36,535 nt of DNA from T3Sed10-241 sp036796255 (GCA_036796255.1 DAIRDH010000033.1:1-36535), one strand, 5' to 3'; numbered from the stretch's first letter, positions 9,002 to 17,274 are shown. The notes: generated by a model from the sequence alone, not told the origin. Translations and numbers: made by a program.

Positions 9002-9009
9002 TACTTTTG
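9002..9009 (+). promoter_or_regulatory. Predicted -7 element for gldB
   Basis: TACTTTTG matches TAnnTTTG and sits 36 bases before the gldB start codon. No TTG is seen at the expected -33 distance, so this may be a weak or activator-dependent promoter. It overlaps the 5' end of the divergent barrel transcript. Confidence 0.45.
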
Positions 9010-9024
9010 CGTCCTTAATAAAGT

Positions 9025-9053
9025 CAAAAGTACATTTTTTAATTCATGCGCAA
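9025..9053 (-). promoter_or_regulatory. Predicted promoter for the outer-membrane barrel gene
   Basis: On the minus strand, TTG (9051-9053) is followed after 18 bases by TACTTTTG (9025-9032), matching the flavobacterial -33/-7 pattern. The -33 part lies inside gldB codons. The octamer is the exact inverted copy of the one at 9002-9009. Confidence 0.6.
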
Positions 9054-10062
9054 CTTCTACCCATTGTTAATAACGCTATCTGCCTTTTTTTTTATGGGGT
9101 GCAATGGGGAGCGTTGGGAGGTGGATACCAGCAATGTGGCGTATGAGCCTGTATTTTCCCGGTTGGACAGGGAGGTATTTGCCATTGAGCCCCATGATGC
9201 CTTGGATGGACACAGCAAGCTTTCTGAAAAGTACGGTGAAGTATATAGCGACTATATTGAGGACATTATGCGCATAGGGCTCACAGACAATCCCATGACG
9301 GCTTCACTGCTTATGCGCTTCACCACCGATAAACCATGGCTTGGCCTACAGGAGCAGGTTGAGAATGCGTTTCCGCAAATGGATGCATTTGAGCAGGAGC
9401 TGGGGGAGGGCATGAAGCGGTATGCGATGCACTTCAACGACAGGCAATTGCCCCAGCTGGTGGCGTATAATTCCGGTTTCAATGTGGGCATTTACCCTGC
9501 CGACGCTTGGCTGGGTATAGGCCTTGAATGGTATGCCGGGAGTGACCACAAGTGGGTGAAGCAGTTGCCTCCCGACTTGTTTCCGCAGTACAAGCGCGAT
9601 AAAATGCAGCCGGAGTACCTGGTGCCCAATGCGCTTCGTGGCTGGTTGTTGTTCCGCTTTCGCGAAATGGCAGGGGAGGAGGAGTTGCTCGCCGAGATGA
9701 TATTTGCCGGAAAGGTGGCCTACATCACCAAGGCCTTGCTTCAGCACAACGACGAGCGGCGCGTAATGAACTACACTGAAGCCCAACTCGCCTGGAGTAG
9801 GGAAAAGGAATACGACGTTTGGAAAAGCCTCATCGAGCGTGATATCATATTCACAACCGACTTGATGGAGATCAATAAGCTGCTCAACGACGGGCCATTT
9901 ACACCCGGCATGCCACAGGAGTCGCCCGGCGGCATTGGGCAGTGGCTGGGCTACCGGATGGTCGATGCATTCATGGAAAACAATGGCGATATGGGGCTGG
10001 CAGAGCTTATGCAGCTTAAGGACAACAGGCAGATATTGAAGCAGTATAAACCGGGCCGATAA
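9046..10062 (+). CDS. gldB: Gliding motility lipoprotein GldB
   Basis: The 338-residue product begins with a lipoprotein signal whose predicted lipidated cysteine is C19 (FFFMGCNG), so it should be membrane-anchored on the periplasmic side. The rest matches GldB, with landmarks such as FSRLDREVFAIEP near the start, YNSGFNVGIYP and GIGLEWYAG in the middle, and IGQWLGYRMV near the end. In Flavobacterium johnsoniae, GldB is needed for gliding and belongs to the gene set linked to type IX secretion; its biochemical role is not settled. gldC follows after 29 bases, as in known gldBC pairs. Confidence 0.88.
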   Translation: MRNFYPLLITLSAFFFMGCNGERWEVDTSNVAYEPVFSRLDREVFAIEPHDALDGHSKLSEKYGEVYSDYIEDIMRIGLTDNPMTASLLMRFTTDKPWLGLQEQVENAFPQMDAFEQELGEGMKRYAMHFNDRQLPQLVAYNSGFNVGIYPADAWLGIGLEWYAGSDHKWVKQLPPDLFPQYKRDKMQPEYLVPNALRGWLLFRFREMAGEEELLAEMIFAGKVAYITKALLQHNDERRVMNYTEAQLAWSREKEYDVWKSLIERDIIFTTDLMEINKLLNDGPFTPGMPQESPGGIGQWLGYRMVDAFMENNGDMGLAELMQLKDNRQILKQYKPGR

Positions 10063-10091
10063 GGGCCGTGCTCAAATTATAAAATCAGGAA

Positions 10092-10430
10092 ATGGATAAA
10101 GAAATCACCAAAAGCACCGAGATCAATATTGAAGTGGGACTCGACGAAAACAATGTACCCCTTGCACTGAGCTGGAAGGCCACTGATGGCGGCGGTCACG
10201 GAGAGTGTAAGGCACTGATGCTCGCGATGTGGGATAAGCATGAAGAATCTGCAATGCGCATTGATTTGTGGGAGAAGGAGATGAGCGTGTTTGACATGCA
10301 GCGCTTCTTCCACCAAACACTGATGACCATGGGCGATACCTACGAGCGCGCTACCGGCCAAAAAGACCATGCTGCCGATATTCGCAGCTTTGCACGTCGA
10401 TTTGCCGAGAAGGCAGGCATCATTGGATAG
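10092..10430 (+). CDS. gldC: Gliding motility protein GldC
   Basis: A 112-residue cytoplasmic-type protein with no signal peptide. Its start (KSTEINIEVGLDENNVPL) and the SWKATDGG segment match GldC, a small protein encoded with gldB in gliding Bacteroidota. In F. johnsoniae, GldC is accessory: it improves motility but is not strictly needed, and it is thought to act with GldB. The DEN-NVP-L start and the central FFHQTLMTMGDTYERATG are typical. It is the last gene of this short transcript; an imperfect hairpin follows 16 bases after the stop codon. Confidence 0.88.
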   Translation: MDKEITKSTEINIEVGLDENNVPLALSWKATDGGGHGECKALMLAMWDKHEESAMRIDLWEKEMSVFDMQRFFHQTLMTMGDTYERATGQKDHAADIRSFARRFAEKAGIIG

Positions 10431-10754
10431 CTGCGGGCTATTTAAATTGAAAACCCCATCTACGTAAAGCATAGACAGGGATTTCAACTTTCTAACTAAC
10501 CATATTCTGATTCAGGGAGCCGAATCGCAAGCTAAATCAACATAACCTTTGCTATGATGAATGCTGGATGCGAATGTACTGCCGCTATCTTCTTGCCTGA
10601 AGTTGTTCTATTTTCAGATTCGCGAATGCATGCATGTGACTCACTTGGATGATGTGTTTCACTTTTGGATGAAAGCCTTACTGTTTGTTCAATGCCACCA
10701 ATTTAATCTGATGTGCATGGCACCGTTCCATAAGTTGCCGTGCATGTTTGGCAT
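10431..10754. other. Intergenic stretch of 324 bases without a confident gene
   Basis: Besides the inverted repeat at 10447-10487, it holds a short plus-strand frame at 10561-10758 with poor coding character. On the minus strand, an open frame at 10678-10818 continues from the 3' end of the neighbouring TPR gene in a different phase (see findings). No RNA gene or clear T-tailed terminator was seen. Confidence 0.5.
10447..10487. repeat. Imperfect inverted repeat after gldC
   Basis: TTGAAA (10447-10452), CCC (10454-10456) and TCTA (10459-10462) pair with TAGA (10472-10475), GGG (10478-10480) and TTTCAA (10482-10487), leaving small internal loops and a nine-base apical loop. It could end or protect the gldBC mRNA, but there is no run of T after it. 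Confidence 0.4.
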
Positions 10755-11897
10755 TTAAGCTTTCGATGACCTGAAGTGTCTGAGTTCTGATTTCAGGCTG
10801 AGGAAATGGCTGTTCATCTTACGCAGAGCAAATATAATGAGGGCCAGAATCATCAAACAGCCAGCGATAAATGCAGCAAAAGTATTGCGGTTTTTCCGCT
10901 TTACGCTTTGATGGTCATCACTGTATTGATTGAAGTTACTTTGCAAAAGGTGAAGAACTGAAATTTTAGAGTTTTCAAGAATTTGTTCTTGTAAGGCATA
11001 GCTCTTTTGGGAATTGGACAAGTACTCGTTCCAGTTGCCTTTTGCCAAATAGTTGTTCGCGAGGGCGGCGTGTATCGATTGCTCTAACATGGGGTCACCT
11101 ATTCCTGTTGCCTGGTATTGGGCCTGCGCAAGGATCACAAGCGAAGAGTCAAAATTGCCTTTAAGCGTATATAGATTTCCTAGACCTTTAAGTGCAAAGC
11201 CCAAAATGCTGGGGGTTTCTGCGCTCTCAGCAGTTGCTATTGCATTGTTGTAATGCCACTCCGCCTCAATGTGTCGTGATTCGCTCATCAGGCAATTGCC
11301 ATAATTGTAGTGCGCCGTGCTAATGTTGGCACTTGCAAATGATGGATCCTTTAGCCTTCCATACGAAGTTATTGATTTTTCGAAAAAAACCTTAGCAATA
11401 TGACAGCCCACCTGATCGCGGTATATGAATGCTCTAATGAGGTAATTGTTTCCCAACAGAAAGTTGATTTCCTCCGGAGGTGCTTCGGCTGCACTCGCCA
11501 CAAGAATGGTTTCCGCTTTGTCAAGCATTTGAAGCCCCTCCTGAAAGAGCTTTATGCTGTGATAGAGGGAGGCCAACATAATGTAAGTTCGCACCCTGAT
11601 ACTTTTCATCTCACCTTTTTCGGCCAGGTTCTCAGTCATTTGGCCATAGGTTACGAGGTTGTCATAATCATGAATTGCCCTGTAGGCTGTCAATAATACA
11701 GCGAGCACCTGAAGTTTTTCATCCACCTCTTCGCACAGGTCGAGTGCTTCATGGCCGAGTTCCAGGGCACGCGAAGGATTGATGTAGATTTCTCGCGAGC
11801 CTTCATTGCACAGGCTATCAATTGCCGAACGTCTCTCGTTTGCCAAGGATGCGGTCACCAGTACAAATGCCAATACGGTTGTGATGAACCCTTTCAT
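10755..11897 (-). CDS. Membrane-anchored TPR protein without an output domain
   Basis: The 380 residues consist of a signal peptide (1-19), a long helical region with TPR-like repeats (about 35-320; examples around NYGNCLMSESRHIEAEWHYNNAI and LKGLGNLYTLKGNFDSSLVILAQAQ, shown as separate repeats), one transmembrane helix (340-358) and a cytoplasmic tail of about 22 residues. This is the same layout as the upstream gene, but the AraC-type domain after the membrane helix is missing. The start codon overlaps the upstream stop by four bases (ATGA), so translation is coupled. It probably modulates its partner or senses the same periplasmic cue; this is inference. The reading frame may be cut short by a frameshift. 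Confidence 0.72.
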   Translation of the reverse strand: MKGFITTVLAFVLVTASLANERRSAIDSLCNEGSREIYINPSRALELGHEALDLCEEVDEKLQVLAVLLTAYRAIHDYDNLVTYGQMTENLAEKGEMKSIRVRTYIMLASLYHSIKLFQEGLQMLDKAETILVASAAEAPPEEINFLLGNNYLIRAFIYRDQVGCHIAKVFFEKSITSYGRLKDPSFASANISTAHYNYGNCLMSESRHIEAEWHYNNAIATAESAETPSILGFALKGLGNLYTLKGNFDSSLVILAQAQYQATGIGDPMLEQSIHAALANNYLAKGNWNEYLSNSQKSYALQEQILENSKISVLHLLQSNFNQYSDDHQSVKRKNRNTFAAFIAGCLMILALIIFALRKMNSHFLSLKSELRHFRSSKA

Positions 11898-13480
11898 GAT
11901 ACAGCTGCTGAGGTCTCTTTTTCTTTGACAGTCAATTCGATAAATCGTGCAGGCGACATGCCCACCACCCCTTTGAAAACTGTGGTGAAACTGCTATGGC
12001 TCGCAAATCCGCTTTCCTCAGCTAGATAGCTTACTTTATAATTGAGGTAAGTAGGGTTGTTGTGCAATTTCTCCACGATATATTTGATGCGCAATTCGTT
12101 GATATAGGCATTGAAGTTTTTGCCTTTATGGCGATTGATCACCTCTGAGACATACTTTGAATTCGTTTCCAGAAGCGTAGAGAGCTGAGCGAGCGACATG
12201 TCAGTGCTCAAAAATTTCTTTCCGCTTTCGAAGTGCCTGAGTTTCGTCAGGATTAATTTTTCAGTATCTTCAGGAATGGTTGAAGGCTTGGCCTCAATAG
12301 GTTTTGCAGGTATCACAGCCTCCGCCTGACTTTGTATATGGAGTTCAGGGCCATCATTTATGTATTTTGTGGTTGCACGGGCAAATTGAAGCAGTTCCCG
12401 TGATCTTGATATCCGCACGGCATATACTAAAAACGCAATCACAGCAAGACCTGCAACAACCATCAGAAATATGGACACCTGTTTCTGTTTGTTGCCATAT
12501 TCAAATGCCAGCAGTTGTATGTCATACCCTTGAATGTCGCTCAGATTGGCTTGTGTAATATTTATGGATTCATTGCCAATTCGCTCCTCTTTTTGCGCAT
12601 GATGCAAGGCTCTATTAATAGCTTGTTGGTACAATCCACCGCTATTGGTCGCCAGATAATTTTTTGCAAGTTGCCGATTTAATTCAGCTTGCCATCCGTG
12701 GTGCTTTAACGCCTCAGCGCTCAGAAGACAATTTTGCAAAGCTTCAATGGCGGCTTTATGGTTTCTTTCCCTGAAATAGAATTCGGCAATGACTTGTTCG
12801 GTTGCAATCCGGGCGGTGGTGGTTAGCGGTTGTTTTTCGCTGTCAAGGGCGTCTTGCTTAAGCCATGCTACCAGTTTATTGGGGGTTTCATGGGTGCTCT
12901 GCAATGTGAAAAGCAACAAGGATGGAGATATTCCCAAATGATCATTCCATACAAATTCTTTCTCCGCGAGGGGATAGGCTTGGATAAGTAAGGATATTGC
13001 CCGGGCCGAATCACCTTTTTGGGCAAAAGTTAAGGCTTCGATCAATAGACCGGTGGGATCAATTTTATCTTTGTTTGAAATTTTAAAGCGCTCTGGAATG
13101 AAAACTACTGCTTCAGACAAATTAATCTTCGAGAGGTTCAGGCAGAGGAGATTATAAGCTTTGGCAGCTTCCGTACTCTCCAAAATGTCCTTTTGTGGAA
13201 ACAGCTGAAGCGCTTTAAAGCCCGCTTCCAGCGACTTGTCATATTGGCCCATGGCATGGTAGGTGCGGGCCTTCAGATTTTGTTGATTAACTTGCTTGAG
13301 TGCATCTTTTGAATCGGAGGGGTAAGCATTCATCACATCGAGCACTACCTGAGGATTATTCCATACTTCGGGCTCTACGTCTTTCAGTAAATGCCCATGG
13401 TATTGGTCCTGCCCGTAACAATTGGCAATGCCAGTTAAAACAATAAGAAAGACAAGGCCTTGGTTAAGCACAGGTTTCAA
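11894..13480 (-). CDS. TPR-transmembrane-AraC family transcriptional regulator
   Basis: A one-component membrane regulator of 528 residues. A signal-like hydrophobic segment (about 8-22) is followed by a periplasmic TPR-like helical region (about 60-310), one transmembrane helix (335-356), a linker, and an AraC-type double helix-turn-helix domain (about 408-515). Landmarks of that domain are LAQLSTLLETNSKYVSEVIN, then FNAYINELRIKYIVEKL and VSYLAEESGFASHSSF. The start is TTG at 13480: an in-frame stop lies five codons upstream, and the next ATG would remove the signal segment. A perfect -7 octamer precedes it. The ligand and target genes are unknown; the coupled TPR gene downstream is the obvious partner. 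Confidence 0.85.
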   Translation of the reverse strand: MKPVLNQGLVFLIVLTGIANCYGQDQYHGHLLKDVEPEVWNNPQVVLDVMNAYPSDSKDALKQVNQQNLKARTYHAMGQYDKSLEAGFKALQLFPQKDILESTEAAKAYNLLCLNLSKINLSEAVVFIPERFKISNKDKIDPTGLLIEALTFAQKGDSARAISLLIQAYPLAEKEFVWNDHLGISPSLLLFTLQSTHETPNKLVAWLKQDALDSEKQPLTTTARIATEQVIAEFYFRERNHKAAIEALQNCLLSAEALKHHGWQAELNRQLAKNYLATNSGGLYQQAINRALHHAQKEERIGNESINITQANLSDIQGYDIQLLAFEYGNKQKQVSIFLMVVAGLAVIAFLVYAVRISRSRELLQFARATTKYINDGPELHIQSQAEAVIPAKPIEAKPSTIPEDTEKLILTKLRHFESGKKFLSTDMSLAQLSTLLETNSKYVSEVINRHKGKNFNAYINELRIKYIVEKLHNNPTYLNYKVSYLAEESGFASHSSFTTVFKGVVGMSPARFIELTVKEKETSAAVS

Positions 13481-13504
13481 TTTGGTAGGTCGTTAGATAG
13501 TACA

Positions 13505-13512
13505 CAAATGTA
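13505..13512 (-). promoter_or_regulatory. Predicted -7 element for the TPR-AraC operon
   Basis: The minus strand reads TACATTTG, a perfect TAnnTTTG, 24 bases before the TTG start. No TTG is found at the -33 distance. A TGGCA-N4-TGCCA inverted repeat at 13534-13547 lies about 40 bases upstream of the inferred transcription start, a place where an activator could bind. Confidence 0.5.
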
Positions 13513-13573
13513 AACCGAATATGTGGATTGCTTTGGCATAATTGCCATGTTTCCTGATGAAAGGATTGAAATC

Positions 13574-14485
13574 TTAATTTGAAAACCTCGCTATGTGGAT
13601 TTTCTGTAAGGCATAAATGTTGTCGTGGTTTGGCATCTCATCTGAATGATTTACCTTGATCAGCCTTGAGGTAAAAGACTTGTTCTTAAGGCCTTTGTAG
13701 ACTTGGTATCCTTGAATATTGCTGATGAAGTTGTACAATGCTGCAATATCTGTGGCGCCGGAGTGGTCTCTGCTGGCACTGCTTTCGATAATAAGCGCAG
13801 GTGGGCTCGCGGAGCCAAGCAGGGACATCGCGCCTTTCAATACTTCTATCTCAAGGCCTTCCACATCAATTTTAATCAAGGATGGCAGAGGAAAATTCAC
13901 ACCCGATGGTTTTTTAAGAAAGTTGTCGAGGCTCATGGTTTGGACTTCGTAAACTGCCGCCGCGCTGCCCGTTTCCATAAGGCTTGCTGCTCCACGGTTT
14001 TTGCTGGGATCATCGTACAAAAGTGCTGATCGGCTTTCGGAGCCCAGTGCGTAAGGCATTACTTCAACCGTGCGCTCCAGTCCGTTGAGTACAATGTTTT
14101 TAAGTAGTATTTGGCGTGTTTTTGGGTGGGGCTCGAATGCAGTCACTTTGCCTTCAGGTCCTACCAGCCTTGCGGCAAAAATGGACATCAAGCCTATGTT
14201 TGCACCTACATCCATGAAGTGATCGCCGGGCTCAAGCAAATGCTCAATGATTTTCAAGGTTCCCGGTTCATAAGTGCCTTCATAATACAGGCTGTGCTCA
14301 ACGCCGGTATCGGTGGTAGGGTCGATGTGGAGTTTGAATCCGTGAACATTGGGCCAAACAGCTTCTCCTGTAGGCTTTGGGAATAAAAAGCGTGGCAGGT
14401 GATAGGCCAACTTGCGAAAACCTTTGATATCCTGCCTGTGCAGCCATCTCGTGCAGGAGTGCACCCTGCGTATCCATTGACTCAT
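13574..14485 (-). CDS. FkbM family SAM-dependent methyltransferase
   Basis: A 303-residue protein with the FkbM methyltransferase fold. The SAM-binding loop DVGANIG is at 92-98, the acidic second-strand motif FEPHP at 117-121, and the family's LIKIDVEGLEIEVLKGA follows in the second half. FkbM-type enzymes O-methylate sugars or small molecules, often in surface glycan or secondary product pathways; the substrate here cannot be told. It is translationally coupled by a four-base overlap to a small secreted protein gene upstream, an uncommon partner, and no glycan cluster is visible nearby. Confidence 0.88.
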   Translation of the reverse strand: MSQWIRRVHSCTRWLHRQDIKGFRKLAYHLPRFLFPKPTGEAVWPNVHGFKLHIDPTTDTGVEHSLYYEGTYEPGTLKIIEHLLEPGDHFMDVGANIGLMSIFAARLVGPEGKVTAFEPHPKTRQILLKNIVLNGLERTVEVMPYALGSESRSALLYDDPSKNRGAASLMETGSAAAVYEVQTMSLDNFLKKPSGVNFPLPSLIKIDVEGLEIEVLKGAMSLLGSASPPALIIESSASRDHSGATDIAALYNFISNIQGYQVYKGLKNKSFTSRLIKVNHSDEMPNHDNIYALQKIHIARFSN

Positions 14486-14934
14486 TTGGTCATAAGTTCA
14501 TCTATGGCCATTCGGGTCTGCATGTCTTCCTTGTAAGCCTTGTTGATGGAATCAAACTGTGTCTTAGAGAGGCTGCTGTTTTCCAGCAATACATCAAGTT
14601 GCTTGTCTATCCTGGATTTGATGGCTGTTGACGTTTTTTCCAGTTTTTCTAGTTTTTCGCGTTCTTCTACGCTTGGGCGAACGTCAATAATGGTGTCGTG
14701 TCGGGCAGCATTCACCAGCATTTCATACCGTGTCATGCTCATGCCTTCTGCTTCCACTGCGGTTTGTAGCTCCCTGTATGCAAGTTCGTTCATGGGAGCT
14801 GTTTTCTTAACAACTTCCACGAAGGTTTTGAGTTGATCATTATTTTCATTTTGATTTGTATTCTGTGCATTGACCGTTGAATGAAAGGTAGTAAAGTACA
14901 ACAGACCACTTAATAGGAAAGGTAGCAATTTCAT
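14482..14934 (-). CDS. Small secreted helical protein, DUF4168-like
   Basis: The 150-residue product has a signal peptide (ending TVNAQN) and a mature part that is nearly all helical and charged. The order of segments, a helix around LKTFVEVVKKT, then AVEAEGMSMTRYEMLVNAA, and later ENSSLSKTQFDSINKAY, resembles the DUF4168 pattern, in which two copies of a short 'later in time, sought by the residue' helix pair occur; the match is by eye and moderate. Function is unknown. It overlaps the FkbM methyltransferase start by four bases. Confidence 0.68.
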   Translation of the reverse strand: MKLLPFLLSGLLYFTTFHSTVNAQNTNQNENNDQLKTFVEVVKKTAPMNELAYRELQTAVEAEGMSMTRYEMLVNAARHDTIIDVRPSVEEREKLEKLEKTSTAIKSRIDKQLDVLLENSSLSKTQFDSINKAYKEDMQTRMAIDELMTK

Positions 14935-15015
14935 GATTCGTAGGTTTTGAAATGATTTGAGTCTGAATATAAGCTATTTGTGCTTGTCGACCCACCTCCT
15001 TTGTGTTAGAATTTG

Positions 15016-15822
15016 CTAATGGCCTTTGAAATTTTCCATACTCTTATACACTTTCAGGCCTTTACCTACCAGGTTGTCAAACCACCTCACCGGCAGTATG
15101 CCTTTGAGAAAAGGCGTGAGGTACACTGACCATGGCATGCGCACATAAATGCGGTTGCGCTCAATGCCACCTATGATTTGCTTCGCCGCCGACTCAGGCC
15201 TTACAATAGGCTGTATCCAATGGGTTTTTACCCCGTCAAACATGCCCGTGCTGATGTAGCTCGGGGTTACTGTGGTCACTTTTACCGCGCTTTGGTTCTG
15301 TTCAAGCTCCAGCCTCAGGGATTCGCTCCAGGCAGTGACGGCCCATTTGCTGGCAGCATAAACTGCCATTTTGGGATTGGCTACCAGACTTACGGCAGAT
15401 GAAATGTTGACAATGTGTCCCTGGTTGCGTTCCATCATGCCGGGGAGCAGTTCGAGAGCGATGTGCATCAAGGCATTGGTGTTGATCGACATGGTGCGCG
15501 TGATGTCGCGATGGCTGTTTCGCCAAAATTCAGTGCCCACCACGATTCCTGCATTGTTGATGAGGATGTCGACTGCAATGCCTTCTGATTTCAATTGTGC
15601 TGATGCGGCTTGGATGTCGTCGAGCTTCGATACATCTACACGGAAGCCATTTACTTTTCCGAATTGGCTCAATTCTTCCTGGGTTTTTTCCATGACCTCG
15701 GCATTGATGTCCCAAATGACCAATTGGGTAGCGCCTTTTTCCAAAACCATCCGACCCATGATTTTGCCGATACCGGCGGCACCTCCCGTGATGAGCACTG
15801 TTTTGTGTTTGATTTCAGACAT
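15016..15822 (-). CDS. Short-chain dehydrogenase/reductase
   Basis: A classical SDR of 268 residues. The cofactor loop TGGAAGIG is at 12-19, NNAG at 89-92, and the catalytic set is Ser141/142, Tyr155 and Lys159 (YAASK). An acidic residue after the second strand (WDIN, D38) favours NAD(H), though this is not decisive. The C-terminal ~35 residues (RMPWSVYLTPFLKGILPVRW) are hydrophobic and could associate with membrane, as in SDRs acting on lipids or retinoid-like substrates; the substrate is not known. It follows engB on the same strand after 53 bases. Confidence 0.88.
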   Translation of the reverse strand: MSEIKHKTVLITGGAAGIGKIMGRMVLEKGATQLVIWDINAEVMEKTQEELSQFGKVNGFRVDVSKLDDIQAASAQLKSEGIAVDILINNAGIVVGTEFWRNSHRDITRTMSINTNALMHIALELLPGMMERNQGHIVNISSAVSLVANPKMAVYAASKWAVTAWSESLRLELEQNQSAVKVTTVTPSYISTGMFDGVKTHWIQPIVRPESAAKQIIGGIERNRIYVRMPWSVYLTPFLKGILPVRWFDNLVGKGLKVYKSMENFKGH

Positions 15823-15875
15823 ATCGGTTTGCTATTGGGAGATGTTGATTTATTGGCCAGGGGCCAAATAGAAGT

Positions 15876-16490
15876 TTAAGGCATATTCGTCTCACGGATG
15901 AACTGCAAAAGCTCCTCGCGGCCCAGTCCACTTTCGGCTGAGGTAACAAAAAGCGGTGGAAGCTCCTCCCAGGTCTCGAGCATCACTTTTGCGTAAGCTT
16001 CGAGATGGGTATCGATGGCGCCAGGCTTGAGCTTGTCGGCTTTGGTGAACACCATGGCCAGCGGCAATCCGTTGCTCCCCAGCCACGACATAAACTCGAG
16101 GTCGTTGGGTTGTGGCTCGTGCCTGATGTCGATGAGGACAAAGGTGCAAAACAGGTTTTCCCGCTTCTTAAGGTAATTGTAGATGAGTCCTTTGAATTTG
16201 TTCCTGTCTTTTTTCGACACCTTGGCATATCCATAACCCGGCAGGTCAACAAGGTACCAATCGGGTTTGCTTTGCTTGGCGCTATATGCGATGCTAAAGT
16301 GGTTGATAAGCTGCGTTTTACCGGGCTTTCCGCTGATTTTTGCCAATCCCTTACGCTCGGTGAGCATATTGATCAGCGATGATTTGCCCACATTGCTGCG
16401 GCCTACAAAGGCGTACTCGGGCAGGGTAGCAGGCGGGCATTCGGTATAAACGGCGCTGCTTTTTACAAAATCGGTGTGGAGCGTGTCCAT
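15876..16490 (-). CDS. engB: Ribosome biogenesis GTP-binding protein YihA/YsxC (EngB)
   Basis: EngB is a small GTPase needed for late assembly of the large ribosomal subunit. The start is taken at the ATG whose first base is 16490, giving 204 residues, the normal family size; a longer frame reaching 16580 would only add an unconserved stretch that overlaps the hydrolase. G1 is GRSNVGKSS (30-38), followed by G3 VDLPGYGYA, G4 FTKADK and G5 SAESGLG. The stop of the upstream hydrolase and this start share one base (TAATG), showing tight coupling. Confidence 0.95.
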   Translation of the reverse strand: MDTLHTDFVKSSAVYTECPPATLPEYAFVGRSNVGKSSLINMLTERKGLAKISGKPGKTQLINHFSIAYSAKQSKPDWYLVDLPGYGYAKVSKKDRNKFKGLIYNYLKKRENLFCTFVLIDIRHEPQPNDLEFMSWLGSNGLPLAMVFTKADKLKPGAIDTHLEAYAKVMLETWEELPPLFVTSAESGLGREELLQFIRETNMP

Positions 16491-17260
16491 TACGATTGTC
16501 CTCCAAAGCGCTTGTCGAGCCATGCCGAGAGCAATTTGTTGAATTGTTCCGGGTGCTCCATCATAGGTGCGTGGCCACATTTGTCAATCCAAAACAGCTC
16601 GGCATCGGGCAGCTCAGCGTTGAATTCCTCAGCCACTTCTGGAGGCGTGATGGTGTCATTGCGGCCCCAGATAAGGCATACCGGCATTTTGTAGTTCGGC
16701 AGGTCTTCACGCATATTGTTCCTTATGGCCGATTTGGCCAAAGCCAAAACCTTGATGAGCTTGGTGCGATCCTGCACAAGCTTATAGGTTTCCTCCACCA
16801 ACTCATCGGTCACGATGGCCGGATCGTAAAAGGTCACTGCTATCTTCTTGCGGATGTATTCTTTGTCTTCCCTTCTGGGAAATGAGCCGCCGAAAGCGTT
16901 TTCGTAGAGTCCTGAACTTCCCGTCAGTACCATAGATTTTATCAGGTCAGGTCGGGCCTTGGCGGTAACCAGCGCAACATGCCCACCCAGGGAATTCCCA
17001 AGCAGGATGACATCCTTCAAACCTTCACTTTCCATGAATTCGAGAATCCATTTGGAAAGGGAGCTTATCCCCGTCTTTATCAAAGGCATGTCATACAAAG
17101 GCATCATGGGTACCACCACGCGGTAGCCTGTGCTGAAGTGGTTTATCACTTCCTTAAAATTGCTCAGCGCCCCAAACAATCCGTGAAGTACCAGAATTAC
17201 TTGCCCCTCGCCTTCATCTATAAAGCGGTGGTCGCCATTGTCTTTTAACTGTATTTCCAT
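16490..17260 (-). CDS. Alpha/beta hydrolase
   Basis: A 256-residue alpha/beta hydrolase. The oxyanion segment HGLFG is at 26-30, the nucleophile elbow GNSLGG has Ser90, and the likely acid and base are Asp202 (WGRND) and His230 (CGHAPM). The order and spacing match a complete triad, so it should be an active esterase or C-C hydrolase; the substrate is unknown. It is the first gene of a minus-strand operon with engB and probably the SDR gene, driven by a good promoter that faces away from mraZ. Confidence 0.9.
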   Translation of the reverse strand: MEIQLKDNGDHRFIDEGEGQVILVLHGLFGALSNFKEVINHFSTGYRVVVPMMPLYDMPLIKTGISSLSKWILEFMESEGLKDVILLGNSLGGHVALVTAKARPDLIKSMVLTGSSGLYENAFGGSFPRREDKEYIRKKIAVTFYDPAIVTDELVEETYKLVQDRTKLIKVLALAKSAIRNNMREDLPNYKMPVCLIWGRNDTITPPEVAEEFNAELPDAELFWIDKCGHAPMMEHPEQFNKLLSAWLDKRFGGQS

Positions 17261-17274
17261 AATTCAAATATGCC

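Noticed and set aside
10561..10758. A 65-codon plus-strand frame in the gene-free stretch
   Set aside because: Rich in Cys, His, Phe and Met, no family likeness, no promoter; it ends over the tail of the TPR gene.
15853..15867. Perfect small inverted repeat TTGGCC-AGG-GGCCAA between engB and the SDR gene
   Set aside because: Six base pairs with a three-base loop and no T run; too short to call a terminator or an operator.
16488..16580. Longer N-terminus for engB
   Set aside because: The added residues are not conserved in EngB proteins and overlap the hydrolase coding region; the ATG with first base 16490 gives the standard length.
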